A stretch of 64,000 bases of DNA from JAMXLJ01 sp036558745 (GTDB lineage Bacteria > Actinomycetota > Acidimicrobiia > IMCC26256 > JAMXLJ01). The translations under genes were made by a program, and so were the position numbers. Location of the stretch: positions 12,837-76,836 of the forward strand of contig DATBEZ010000083.1 in assembly GCA_036558745.1 (NCBI GenBank), in the 5' to 3' direction. The notes below the pieces were generated by a model. The model worked only from the letters and a program-made list of their open reading frames with translations. It was not told the DNA's origin and did no database searches. The first letter of the stretch is position 1; the number at the start of each line of letters is the position of its first letter. Of this stretch, positions 1-8,871 are shown piece after piece.

Positions 1-515
1 GCCGCGCCGACGGGAGCGAGCATGAACTCCTGGAGGTCGACGTTCGAGTCCGCGTGTGCGCCCCCGTTCAGCACGTTCATCAACGGCAGCGGCAGCACGT
101 GCGCGTTGATCCCCCCGACGTAGCGGTACAGCGGCAGGTCGCACTCCTCCGCCGCCGCCTTCGCGACCGCGAGCGACACACCGAGGATCGCGTTGGCGCC
201 GAGGCGCGCCTTGTTGTCGGTGCCGTCGAGCGCGAGCAGTGTCGCGTCGACGAGACGCTGGTCGAGCGCGTCGAGCCCCGTCACCGCATCGGCGATCTCG
301 CCGGTGACGTGCGCAACCGCGTGCTGTACACCCTTGCCGCCGTAGCGGTCGCCGCCGTCGCGCAGCTCGTGGGCCTCGTGCGCGCCGGTGCTTGCACCAC
401 TCGGCACCGCGGCCCGGCCCCGGGCTCCCGTCACCAGCTCCACCTCGACCTCGACGGTCGGGTTGCCCCGGGAGTCGAGGATCTCGCGGCCGTCCACGTC
501 GACGATCGTGCTCAC
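1..515 (-). CDS. eno: Enolase, N-terminal part (cut by window edge)
   Basis: Phosphopyruvate hydratase of glycolysis (2-phosphoglycerate to phosphoenolpyruvate, cytoplasm). The minus strand reads about 171 residues from a GTG start at 515. It begins STIVDVDGREILDSRGNPT, continues through GASTGAHEAHELRD, and includes LMNVLNGGAHADSNVDLQEF, all canonical enolase segments. The catalytic barrel and C-terminus lie outside the window. The start is supported by GGAGG (complement of 526-530), ten bases upstream. It lies downstream of mazG, as in Mycobacterium tuberculosis, but the subtilase gene on the other strand separates them here. Confidence 0.97.
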   Translation of the reverse strand, partial: MSTIVDVDGREILDSRGNPTVEVEVELVTGARGRAAVPSGASTGAHEAHELRDGGDRYGGKGVQHAVAHVTGEIADAVTGLDALDQRLVDATLLALDGTDNKARLGANAILGVSLAVAKAAAEECDLPLYRYVGGINAHVLPLPLMNVLNGGAHADSNVDLQEFMLAPVGA

Positions 516-693
516 TGCTGGCGTGCCTCCGACGGCGGGTCGAGGTTCGGTCGGTGGTCGTGCGGTCGTGATGCCTGTGTGAATGGTGTGGCGAACTTAG
601 TCGTTTGAGGCACACGAGACACGGCACCCCGCCGGGGGACGGGGAATCGGCGGCCGGCGCTCACCCGCCTCCCGGGCCGGCCGATGGGACGGT

Positions 694-2451
694 ATGACGC
701 GGTTCCGACGGGTGTCCATCGTCGTCGCGGGCGCGGCCGCCCTGGTCACGGCCGCGCTCCCCGCCCTCGGCGCCGGCGCCACGCCGGCGGGTGCGGCCAC
801 CCCCGCCCTCGCACCGGCCGTGCCGGGCGCGCCCAGTCCCGACCAGGCCGTCGCCCGCGCCAGCAGCCGGGCCCCGGTCCATCTGGTGGCCGTCGAGTCG
901 GTCGGCGGCCATCTCCGCTTCGACCGCCACGAGGCCCGCTCCGCGGCCGACGGCCGGCGCTTCCTCGCCGGCGAGCGCGCCCAGAAGAGCCTGCGCGCCG
1001 TCGAGGTGGACGACCGGGTCGCGGTCGCGACCACGGCGACCGACCCCGACCGTCCGCAGCAGTGGGCGCTCGACCAGGTTCCGTACGAGTCGGCGTGGGA
1101 CGTGACCGACGGCTCCGGCGTGGTGGTCGGCGTCGTCGACACCGGCGTGAAGGCCGACCACGAGGACCTCGCGGGTCGGGTGCTGCCGGGCGAGACGTTC
1201 AGCGGCGGTGTCGCGACCGCGGGTGCCGACGACGCGAACGGCCACGGCACACACGTCGCCGGGATCATCGCGGCCGCGGCGAACAACGGCGTGGGCATCG
1301 CGGGTGACGCGCCGGGCGTGCAGGTGCTGCCCGTGCGCGTGCTCGGCGCGGACGGCAGCGGGTGGACGTCGGACGTCGCGCAGGGCATCACGTGGGCCGT
1401 CGACCACGGCGCGCGGGTCGTCAACCTGAGCCTCGGCAGCTCGCGACCGTCGAACGTCGAGCACACCGCGATCCAGTACGCCGTCGCGCACGGCGCGGTG
1501 GTCGTCGCCGCAGCGGGCAACAGCGGACCGTGGCGCAACACGTGGTCGTATCCGGGCGCGTACAGCGAGGTGGTCGCGGTCGGCTCGACCGACGTGTCGG
1601 GAGCGGTGTCGTCGTTCTCGACGCGCGCGTCGTACGTCGACCTCGCCGCGCCGGGTTCCAACATCCTGTCGCTCGGCATCAGCTCGACGAGCGCGTACGT
1701 GACCATGTCGGGCACGTCGATGGCGACGCCGCAGGTGTCGGCGGCGGCCGCGCTCGTCACCGCGACCGATCCGTCGCTCACGCCCGCTCAGGTGCGGACG
1801 AAGCTGCTGACCACGGCGACCGACAAGGGCACGCCCGGGTTCGACTCGGGCTTCGGCTGGGGTGTCGTGAACCCGTTCGCGGCGGTGGAGGCGAGTGTGG
1901 TCGTGCCACCGTTGCCCTCGGCGGCGCTCACAGCGCCCGCGTCCGTGACCGCGACCGCCGGTGTGGCCGCCGCGATCGTGCAATGGACCGCCGTGCCCGG
2001 TGCGTCCGGCTACCGGGTCAGCCGTGACGGCACGCCGGTCGGCGACACCGACCCGGCAACGCTGCGCTTGACCGACACCGGACTCACTCCCGGTCAGCAG
2101 TACACGTACACGGTCGCGGCGATCGGCACCGACGGTGTTGGTCCCGACTCCGCCGCGGCAACGGTCACGCCGCTGCCGGTTCCGCCGCCATCGCGCGTCG
2201 TCGCAGTGGGGTTCGGAACCATGGCCGTGGTCGCGTGGAGCCCGGTCCCGGGCGCGACCGGCTACCGGGTCGTGCGCAACGGAACCGCGGTCGGCGACGT
2301 GACCGCGCCGGCGGTCACGTTCACGCAGAGCGGGCTCGCGCCGGGAACCTACCGGTTCCAGGTCGCGTCCATCGGACCGTCGTCGACGGTGGGCTCGCTG
2401 TCGCGCACGGTGTGGGTGACGGTGCCGCGTCCGCATCGACGCGGCCGCTGA
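694..2451 (+). CDS. Secreted subtilisin-like serine protease (S8) with fibronectin III-like tail
   Basis: A 585-residue exported protease. Residues 1 to about 35 form a signal peptide (RRVSIVVAGAAALVTAALPA), followed by a short propeptide-like stretch. The peptidase S8 domain spans about 110-395. The triad is visible as Asp149 (VVDTGVK), His184 (GHGTHVAG) and Ser342 (SGTSMATP), with oxyanion Asn276 in AAGNSGP. Two fibronectin type III-like repeats follow (about 410-490 and 495-580; WTAVPGASGYRV and WSPVPGATGYRV). It probably degrades extracellular protein. The stop codon abuts the convergent mazG stop with no spacer. No clear Shine-Dalgarno sequence is seen before the ATG. It is not part of the conserved mfd-mazG-eno order and looks inserted there. 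Confidence 0.93.
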   Translation: MTRFRRVSIVVAGAAALVTAALPALGAGATPAGAATPALAPAVPGAPSPDQAVARASSRAPVHLVAVESVGGHLRFDRHEARSAADGRRFLAGERAQKSLRAVEVDDRVAVATTATDPDRPQQWALDQVPYESAWDVTDGSGVVVGVVDTGVKADHEDLAGRVLPGETFSGGVATAGADDANGHGTHVAGIIAAAANNGVGIAGDAPGVQVLPVRVLGADGSGWTSDVAQGITWAVDHGARVVNLSLGSSRPSNVEHTAIQYAVAHGAVVVAAAGNSGPWRNTWSYPGAYSEVVAVGSTDVSGAVSSFSTRASYVDLAAPGSNILSLGISSTSAYVTMSGTSMATPQVSAAAALVTATDPSLTPAQVRTKLLTTATDKGTPGFDSGFGWGVVNPFAAVEASVVVPPLPSAALTAPASVTATAGVAAAIVQWTAVPGASGYRVSRDGTPVGDTDPATLRLTDTGLTPGQQYTYTVAAIGTDGVGPDSAAATVTPLPVPPPSRVVAVGFGTMAVVAWSPVPGATGYRVVRNGTAVGDVTAPAVTFTQSGLAPGTYRFQVASIGPSSTVGSLSRTVWVTVPRPHRRGR

Positions 2452-3918
2452 TCACGCGCCTTCGCTCTCGTCCCACCACTCACGCACCGCGGCACGTTCG
2501 GCCGTGGTGACGTCGACGCCGCGCGCGGCCGCTTCGCGCTCCATGGTCTCGAACCGGGTCCGGAAGCGCGCCGACCATCCCCGGAGCACCGACTCACCGT
2601 CGAGGCCCTTCGCGCGCGCGAGCGCAACCGCAGCCGCGAGCAGACGCGCCAGCGCGTCCTCCGCGGCTCCGCCGTCGGCGCGCACGAGCTCGCCGGCGGC
2701 CGCGACGACGTTCGCGGCCTCGTCGGGTGCGGCGCCCCGCTCGATCCCGACCGACGCGGCCTTGCCGAGCAGCTTGTGGGCGTAGAGCAACGACGGCAGT
2801 GACGGGTCGACGCCCGCCATCACCGATGCCCGCCCCTTCTCGGCCCGCTTCAGCTGCTCCCAGTTCGCGAGCACCTGTGACGACGTACTCGCGTCCACAG
2901 ACCCGAACACGTGTGGGTGGCGGCGGACGAGCTTGTCGTGGATGCCGTCGATGACCTCGGTCGTCGTGAACGCGCCGGCCTCGCGCGCGAGCGTGGCGTG
3001 GAACACCACCTGGTAGAGGAGATCACCGAGCTCCTCCTCCAGCGCCGCGTACGCCGCGGGCTCCACGTCCACGCCGGGCGCGGGTGCGGCGACGGGAAGC
3101 GCGTCGATCGCCTCGACGACCTCGTACGCCTCCTCCAGCGCGTAGCGAGCGAGCGAGTGGTGCGTCTGCTCGCCGTCCCACGGGCAGCCGCCGGGCGCGC
3201 GCAGACGCTCGGTCAAGGCGACGAACCGCTCCATCGACGCGCCGACCGACCGCGACCGCACGTGCGCGAACAGCGCGGTCAGATGGTCGGGCTCCACCTC
3301 GCGGTCCAACTCGGCCACGGCGACCTCGCGCACCGACTCGTCGACGCGTCCGAGCCGTTGCAGCACCACGACGCGCGCATCCGGGTCGAGGTGCTCGAGC
3401 AGCGCGAGCTTGACGTCGGAGAGGACGAAGCGCGAGTCGACCTGGGCGACGAGCACCGGACCGTCGACACCGGCGAACGCCGGCGCGTGCGCGTCGACGA
3501 CGCGCGCGCCCGTCGCCATGGGATCGATCCCGACGCGTGTCCAGGCGAGCTCCGCGAACGAGAGGCCCGGGAGCACCTCGACGGTCACGTCGTCGCGCTC
3601 GCGCAGCAGCGTGAGCGTGCGCTCCGCGACCGCCGGGTTTCCCGGGACCGCGAACAGCACCTCGCCGTCGTGCGCCGCGGCTTCGGCCAGCGCGTCGGCG
3701 ATCGCCGGGTACACGTCGTCGATCGACGTGGCGTCGTCGTACACGTCGTCGAAGGACCGGAACCTGACGCCCTCGCGCTCGAGGTCGTCGATCGCGGGAT
3801 GGCGCGCGGTGCGGACGAAGCGCGTGGGGACGCGGTCAATGGCGGCGCGGGCGACCGGGAGGAGCAGGTCGGCGCCGGCCGGGCCCAGCCCGACCACGAC
3901 GACACGGCCCGCGCCCAT
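2452..3918 (-). CDS. mazG: MazG nucleotide pyrophosphohydrolase fused to tetrapyrrole-methylase-like domain
   Basis: A 488-residue protein of YabN-like architecture. Residues 1 to about 215 match the SAM-dependent tetrapyrrole (corrin/porphyrin) methylase fold (VVVVGLGPAGADLLLP at the N-terminus, FAVPGNPAVAERT). The rest is the MazG pyrophosphohydrolase, with GGCPWDGEQTHHSLARYALE and the metal-binding EEELGDLLYQVVFHA. MazG proteins hydrolyse nucleoside triphosphates to monophosphates (housecleaning, ppGpp control). The role of the methylase domain is unknown and it may be inactive. The gene starts eight bases after the SurA-like lipoprotein stop, probably in one transcript with mfd. The order mfd-lipoprotein-mazG-eno resembles mycobacteria. 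Confidence 0.93.
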   Translation of the reverse strand: MGAGRVVVVGLGPAGADLLLPVARAAIDRVPTRFVRTARHPAIDDLEREGVRFRSFDDVYDDATSIDDVYPAIADALAEAAAHDGEVLFAVPGNPAVAERTLTLLRERDDVTVEVLPGLSFAELAWTRVGIDPMATGARVVDAHAPAFAGVDGPVLVAQVDSRFVLSDVKLALLEHLDPDARVVVLQRLGRVDESVREVAVAELDREVEPDHLTALFAHVRSRSVGASMERFVALTERLRAPGGCPWDGEQTHHSLARYALEEAYEVVEAIDALPVAAPAPGVDVEPAAYAALEEELGDLLYQVVFHATLAREAGAFTTTEVIDGIHDKLVRRHPHVFGSVDASTSSQVLANWEQLKRAEKGRASVMAGVDPSLPSLLYAHKLLGKAASVGIERGAAPDEAANVVAAAGELVRADGGAAEDALARLLAAAVALARAKGLDGESVLRGWSARFRTRFETMEREAAARGVDVTTAERAAVREWWDESEGA

Positions 3919-3926
3919 CGCGTCGC

Positions 3927-4586
3927 TCAGCCGGACGGCGACGCGCCCGCCGGGCTGGGCGCCGTGGTCGTGGTGGTCTTGGGCTTCTCACGCGGGTTGG
4001 GCGCCGCCGGCGGCACCACCTGGAAGCCCTGATCGTCGATCCGTGCGCTGCCGTAGCGCGGGTCCACCTTCACGTGGGCCTTGACCAGCTCGTCGCGGAA
4101 CTGCGTCGCGAGGCGTTGTTGCGCGGCCTGCTGGTCGGCAGCACCGCTGAGCTCGCTGCGCGCGAGCGCGGCGGATCGAGCGAGCGCGTCGATGTAGCGG
4201 GTCTTGAACGACGACGGGAACGCGTCGAACAGGCTCGGATCGCCGAACGTCTGCTCGGCCTCCTGCTGCGCCGCGGCGCGGTCCTGCGCGGTTACGGTGA
4301 GATGACGCGCGTCGAACATGTCCTCGATGACGCGGAGCTGGATCAGCTGGCTGAGCCAGATCGACGTGTACCGCGCGTCGAGCGTGCCCTTCGTCGTGAA
4401 CAAGGGCGTCTGCGTGCTCTTCCCCAGCGGCTTGTTGTCGCGGATGGCACGCAGGTCACGGTTCAGGTCGGCACGCGAGATCTGGTGGTCGCCGACCGTC
4501 GCCGCGGGAGGGGTGCTCGCACCGCACCCCGAGAGCAGTGCGGCGAGAACGACGGACGCGAGCACGAAGAGGGGAAGGCGGCTCAT
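3927..4586 (-). CDS. SurA-N-like lipoprotein
   Basis: A 219-residue predicted lipoprotein. The lipobox LLSGCGAS sits near residue 24 after a hydrophobic signal. The body resembles the SurA/trigger-factor-like N-terminal chaperone region (VGDHQISRADLNRDLRAIRD). No parvulin isomerase domain follows, and the tail is low-complexity (KPKTTTTTAPSPAG). A holdase or envelope-assembly role is an inference. Its ATG overlaps the mfd stop (ATGA, 4583-4586), so translation is probably coupled. M. tuberculosis has an unrelated lipoprotein gene, lpqU, in the same neighbourhood. Start chosen at 4586 because the longer in-frame extension lies inside mfd. Confidence 0.8.
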   Translation of the reverse strand: MSRLPLFVLASVVLAALLSGCGASTPPAATVGDHQISRADLNRDLRAIRDNKPLGKSTQTPLFTTKGTLDARYTSIWLSQLIQLRVIEDMFDARHLTVTAQDRAAAQQEAEQTFGDPSLFDAFPSSFKTRYIDALARSAALARSELSGAADQQAAQQRLATQFRDELVKAHVKVDPRYGSARIDDQGFQVVPPAAPNPREKPKTTTTTAPSPAGASPSG

Positions 4587-7500
4587 GGCGCCGCGGATGC
4601 TACCGGTGCCGCCGCCGGCTCCGGCAAAAGGTCCCGCAGCAGGCCGACGAGAAAGGCTGCGGGCGTCTCCTTCGGCGGGACGGGCACCGCGAGCTCGCCG
4701 TCGGCCTTGGCCACCGCCTTCGGGGCGAGGCGCTTGAGCCGCACCTTCTGCGACTCGCGCAGCTCCACCGGTTGCAGCCGGGCCATGCCGCGGGCGACGG
4801 TGACGCTGCGGATGCCGAGACGCACGCACTCCGCGCGCAGCCGGGCCACCTCGAGGAGCGCCTCGGCCGACGGTGGCAGCGGCCCGTACCGGTCGAGCCA
4901 CTCGTCACGGATGTCGTCGACGTCGGCCTCGCTCGCCACCGCGGCGAGGCGACGGTACGCCTCCATGCGCACGTCGTCGCGACTGACGTAGTCGCGGGGC
5001 AGGTTCGCGTCGACGGGCACGTCGATCGTCACCTCGAACGGTTCGGGCGGCCGTTCACCGGTGAGCTCGCCGACGGCTTCGGTGACCATCTCGCAGTAGA
5101 GGTCGAAGCCCACCGCGGCGATGTGTCCGGACTGGATGCCACCGAGCAGGTTGCCCGCGCCGCGGATCTCGAGGTCGCGCATCGCGATCTTGAAGCCCGA
5201 TCCGAGATCGGTGAACTCGCCGATCGTCTTGAGCCGCTCGTAGGCCTCTTCGGTCAGCACGCGGTCGGCGGGATGCAGCAGGTACGCGTACGCGCGTTGC
5301 CCGCGACGCCCGACCCGTCCACGCAGCTGGTACATCTGCGCGAGGCCGAGCATGTCGGCACGGTCGACGATCAACGTGTTCACCGTCGGCATGTCGAGGC
5401 CGCTCTCGATGATCGTCGTGCACACGAGCACGTCGTACTCGTGCTCGGCGAAGTCCAGCACGACCCGTTCGAGCTGACCCTCGTCCATCTGACCGTGCGC
5501 GATCGCGACCCGTGCCTCGGGGATGAGGTCGCGCAGCTCCATCGCGACGAGCTCGATGTCCTGCACCCGGTTGTGCACGAAGAACGCCTGACCCTCGCGC
5601 AGCAGCTCACGACGGATCGCCTCGGCCACCGCGCGCTCGTCGTACTCACCGACGTAGGTGAGGATCGGTTGGCGGTCCTCCGGCGGCGTGTTGACGAGCG
5701 ACAGGTCGCGGATGCCGGTGAGGCTCAGCTCGAGCGTGCGCGGGATCGGCGTCGCGGTGAGCGTGAGCACGTCGACGTCGGTGCGCAGCGCCTTGATCCG
5801 CTCCTTGTGCTGCACGCCGAAGCGTTGCTCCTCGTCGACGACGAGCAACCCGAGGTCCCTGAACTTCACGTCGTCGGAGAGCATCCGGTGTGTACCGATG
5901 GCGACGTCGACGCTGCCGTCGCCGATGCCCGCGACGACCCGGTCCTGTTCCTTGGGCGTCAGGAACCGCGACAGCACCTCGACCCGCACGGGATAGTTGG
6001 CGAAGCGGTCGCGGAACGTCTGACCGTGCTGGTTCGCGAGCAGCGTCGTCGGGACGAGCACCGCGACCTGCTTGCCGTCCTGCACCGCCTTGAACGCGGC
6101 GCGCACCGCGACCTCGGTCTTGCCGTAACCGACGTCGCCGCACACGAGCCGGTCCATCGGCACCGGCCGCTCCATGTCGGCTTTGACGTCCTCGATCGCC
6201 TTGAGCTGGTCGGGCGTCTCCTCGTAGGGGAACGCGTCCTCGATCTCGTGCTGCCACGGCGTGTCGGGCGCGAACGCGTGGCCCGGCGTCGCGAGCCGAC
6301 GCCGGTACAGCGCGACGAGGTCGGCCGCGATCTCGGCGACGGCCTTGCGCACCTTCGAGCGCGTCTTCTGCCAGTCGCTGCCGCCCATGCGGTTGAGCGA
6401 CGGCGTGTCGCCGCCGGTGTAGCGACGCACGAGGCCGACCTGATCGGTCGGCACGTAGAGCTTGTCGTCACCGCGGTACTCGATGAGGAGGTAGTCGCGT
6501 TCGGCGCCGCCGATCGCGCGCGTCACCATGCCCGTGTAGCGCCCGACACCGTGCTGGTGGTGCACGACGTAGTCGCCGGGTTTGAGGTCGTCGTAGAAGT
6601 CGGCGCCACGGCGCGCGCCGCGCGGGCGTCGATGCACCCGCCGCCGTCCGGTGAGGTCCGCCTCGGCCACGAGCGCGAGATGCGCGGCGGGCAGGATCGC
6701 ACCGCGTTCGAGCGGTGCGATCACGAGCGAGATCGTCGCCGGGTCGAGGCCCGGCGCCGCGCCTACGGGCACGACGAGGCCTTCGTCGGCGAGCAGCTCG
6801 TGCAGCCGTTGCGCGCTCCCCTGGCCCTCGGCCGCGAGCACGACCCGGTACCCCTCGTCGCGCAGACGGGTCAGCCGCCGAGTCAGTCCCTCGACGTCGC
6901 CGACGACGGGATCGAACGCGGTCGCGGCGACGAGCGGCGTGTCGGGTCCCTCGGGTGCCGAGAGCACCGACGACACGCCGGCCTTCGTGTGCGCGAGCAG
7001 ACGGTCGAACGGCAGCGACAGGCGCGGCAGCTCCTGTCCCTCGGGCACGTCCCACGTCGTCGCCAGCGTCCCCGCGAGCGCGGCCTCCTCCTCGAGCAGG
7101 TCCGCGGCGCGGTCGCGCATGCGCTTCGGCTCGACGAGCACGACGAGCGCGCCGCGCGGCAGGAGGTCGGGCAGCAGGTGTTCCTCGGCCACGAGCCACG
7201 GCAGCCACGACTCCATGCCGTCGAACGTCTGGCCCTCGGCCAGGCGCTCCCACTGCTCGCGGCCCCACGGCGCGCGGCGCAGGAGCGCGGCCGCGCGCTC
7301 GCGCACCTCCTCGGTCGGCAGCAGCTCGCGCGCCGGGAACACCCACGCCTCGTCGAGGTCGTGCGTGGAGCGCTGGTCCGCGACCGAGAACGTCGAGAGG
7401 CGGTCGATCTCGTCGCCCCAGAGGTCGACGCGCACGGGATGGTCCGCGGTCGACGGGTAGACGTCGACGATCGAGCCGCGCACCGCGATCTCACCGCGCG

Positions 7501-8023
7501 CCTCGACCTGGTACTCCCGCCGGTAGCCGCCGGTGACGAGACGCGCGACGAGCTCGTCGCGATCGACCTGGTCGCCCGGTCGCAACACCACCGGTTCCAC
7601 GTCCTCGACGTGCGGACCGAGCCGCTGCACCAGCGCACGTGCGGGCGCGACCACGACGCGCGGCAGTCGGTCGGTGTCACCGTCGCGACCGCGGCGCAGG
7701 CGCCAGATCGTCTCGAGTCGCCGGCCCATCGTCTCGAGCGCGGGCGAGACGCGCTCGAACGGCAACGTCTCCCATGCAGGGAAGAACGCGACCTCGCCCG
7801 GGTCGAGGAGCGCGCCGAGATCGTGGACGAGGCGGTCGGCCTCGGTCCGCGTCGGGGTCGCGACGAGGACCGGCCGCCGGCCCGACAGCTCGCCGACCGC
7901 GGCCGCGACGAGCGCGCGCGCCGAGTCGGGAACCGCGACGGCGGGCGTCGACCCGGACGCGAGCGCGACGACACCGGGCTCGGTGGTCAGCAGCTTGGGG
8001 AGCTCGGCGAGCGGTGCGGGCAT
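4583..8023 (-). CDS. mfd: Transcription-repair coupling factor Mfd
   Basis: A 1146-residue DNA translocase that dislodges stalled RNA polymerase and recruits UvrA; the length is normal for Mfd. Visible in order are a UvrB-like N-terminal module, the RNA-polymerase-interaction region (DYVVHHQHGVGRYTGM, around 470), the Walker A motif in MDRLVCGDVGYGKTEVAVRA, the DEEQ box (VVDEEQRFGVQHKER), the motif III segment LTATPIPRTLELSL, helicase motifs V/VI (LRGRVGRRGQRAYAYLL), and a C-terminal TRCF domain (GPLPPSAEALLEVARLR). ATG at 8023. A TATCCT box near 8090 on the minus strand could be its -10 region. It heads the mfd-lipoprotein-mazG unit. Confidence 0.98.
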   Translation of the reverse strand: MPAPLAELPKLLTTEPGVVALASGSTPAVAVPDSARALVAAAVGELSGRRPVLVATPTRTEADRLVHDLGALLDPGEVAFFPAWETLPFERVSPALETMGRRLETIWRLRRGRDGDTDRLPRVVVAPARALVQRLGPHVEDVEPVVLRPGDQVDRDELVARLVTGGYRREYQVEARGEIAVRGSIVDVYPSTADHPVRVDLWGDEIDRLSTFSVADQRSTHDLDEAWVFPARELLPTEEVRERAAALLRRAPWGREQWERLAEGQTFDGMESWLPWLVAEEHLLPDLLPRGALVVLVEPKRMRDRAADLLEEEAALAGTLATTWDVPEGQELPRLSLPFDRLLAHTKAGVSSVLSAPEGPDTPLVAATAFDPVVGDVEGLTRRLTRLRDEGYRVVLAAEGQGSAQRLHELLADEGLVVPVGAAPGLDPATISLVIAPLERGAILPAAHLALVAEADLTGRRRVHRRPRGARRGADFYDDLKPGDYVVHHQHGVGRYTGMVTRAIGGAERDYLLIEYRGDDKLYVPTDQVGLVRRYTGGDTPSLNRMGGSDWQKTRSKVRKAVAEIAADLVALYRRRLATPGHAFAPDTPWQHEIEDAFPYEETPDQLKAIEDVKADMERPVPMDRLVCGDVGYGKTEVAVRAAFKAVQDGKQVAVLVPTTLLANQHGQTFRDRFANYPVRVEVLSRFLTPKEQDRVVAGIGDGSVDVAIGTHRMLSDDVKFRDLGLLVVDEEQRFGVQHKERIKALRTDVDVLTLTATPIPRTLELSLTGIRDLSLVNTPPEDRQPILTYVGEYDERAVAEAIRRELLREGQAFFVHNRVQDIELVAMELRDLIPEARVAIAHGQMDEGQLERVVLDFAEHEYDVLVCTTIIESGLDMPTVNTLIVDRADMLGLAQMYQLRGRVGRRGQRAYAYLLHPADRVLTEEAYERLKTIGEFTDLGSGFKIAMRDLEIRGAGNLLGGIQSGHIAAVGFDLYCEMVTEAVGELTGERPPEPFEVTIDVPVDANLPRDYVSRDDVRMEAYRRLAAVASEADVDDIRDEWLDRYGPLPPSAEALLEVARLRAECVRLGIRSVTVARGMARLQPVELRESQKVRLKRLAPKAVAKADGELAVPVPPKETPAAFLVGLLRDLLPEPAAAPVASAAP

Positions 8024-8178
8024 GCGACGTGGTCCGGGCGGGAGCGGGGCGCGAGAACGGCCCGGGATCGGTGCCGACCCGGGGGTGTCCCGAGGATACC
8101 GGTCGCCGTCCCGACGCCGAAGCGGCGTGGAAGCCCAGGCGGGCGCGTTCCGCGGCGTGGCGGCGCGACGATCGGTGC

Positions 8179-8799
8179 GTGATCGGCACCCCGCTCAAGG
8201 GACGGTTGCTCGTCGCCAGCCCGGCGCTTCGGGATCCGAACTTCGACCGCACCATCGTGCTCGTGCTCGAGCACAGCGACGAAGGCGCGCTCGGCCTGGT
8301 CCTCAACCGGCCCAGCGACACCGAGCTCGCCGACACCCTGCCCGAGTGGGGACCGCTCGCGGTCGATCCGGGCGTCGTCTTCGTCGGCGGTCCGGTCTCA
8401 CCGGACTCGGCTATCGGCCTCGCGCTCTCGGGCGGCGACGCGGCCGGAGGCATCGACGGCGCGGTCACCACGCGCGACGGTGATCACGACGGCGAGGAGC
8501 TCGACGCGTCGACGGGTTGGATCCCGCTGTTCGGACCGCTCGGCACGGTGGACCTCGGGCGCGATCCCGACGACGTGCAGCCGGGCGTGCGCGCGGTGCG
8601 GGTGTTCGTGGGCTACGCGGGGTGGGCCGCGGGGCAGCTCGAGAGCGAGCTGGCCGCGGGCGGATGGTTCGTCGTCGACGCGGACGTGCGCGACGCGCTC
8701 GACACGGATCCCGACGGGCTCTGGCGCACCGTGCTGCGACGGCAACGCGGCGCGCTGTCGTGGCTGGCGAACTTCCCCGAGGACCCGACTGCGAACTGA
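8179..8799 (+). CDS. YqgE/AlgH family protein (UPF0301)
   Basis: A 206-residue protein of the YqgE/AlgH family, whose biochemical role is not established. Family hallmarks are LKGRLLVASPALRDPNFDRT at the N-terminus, LVLNRPSD, VFVGGPVSPD and the C-terminal VGYAGWAAGQLESELAAGGW. The start is GTG at 8179 (VIGTPLKG), where family homology begins; the frame stays open upstream but runs antisense to mfd. It is divergent from mfd with about 155 bases between, so both promoters lie in 8024-8178. A strong hairpin (8812-8852) follows the stop. Confidence 0.92.
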   Translation: MIGTPLKGRLLVASPALRDPNFDRTIVLVLEHSDEGALGLVLNRPSDTELADTLPEWGPLAVDPGVVFVGGPVSPDSAIGLALSGGDAAGGIDGAVTTRDGDHDGEELDASTGWIPLFGPLGTVDLGRDPDDVQPGVRAVRVFVGYAGWAAGQLESELAAGGWFVVDADVRDALDTDPDGLWRTVLRRQRGALSWLANFPEDPTAN

Positions 8800-8811
8800 G
8801 CCGGAGATGGT

Positions 8812-8852
8812 GGTGCCGTTCTCCCCGCCGGGGGGAAAGGGAGAACGGCACC
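8812..8852. terminator. Bidirectional hairpin terminator
   Basis: A perfect 14-bp stem, GGTGCCGTTCTCCC (8812-8825) with its complement at 8839-8852, and a 13-base loop. It lies between the convergent yqgE-like gene and the 811-residue secreted protein gene. It has no U-run on either strand. Confidence 0.75.
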
Positions 8853-8871
8853 AGACCTCACGACGTCAGCA

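Noticed and set aside
661..2436. 591-codon open frame antisense to the subtilase
   Set aside because: Low-complexity Arg-rich shadow of the protease gene, whose triad and signal peptide are clear.
4538..8182. 1214-codon open frame antisense to mfd on the plus strand
   Set aside because: Arg/His/Val-rich composition with no domain; it mirrors mfd codon usage in GC-rich DNA. Mfd on the other strand is unambiguous.
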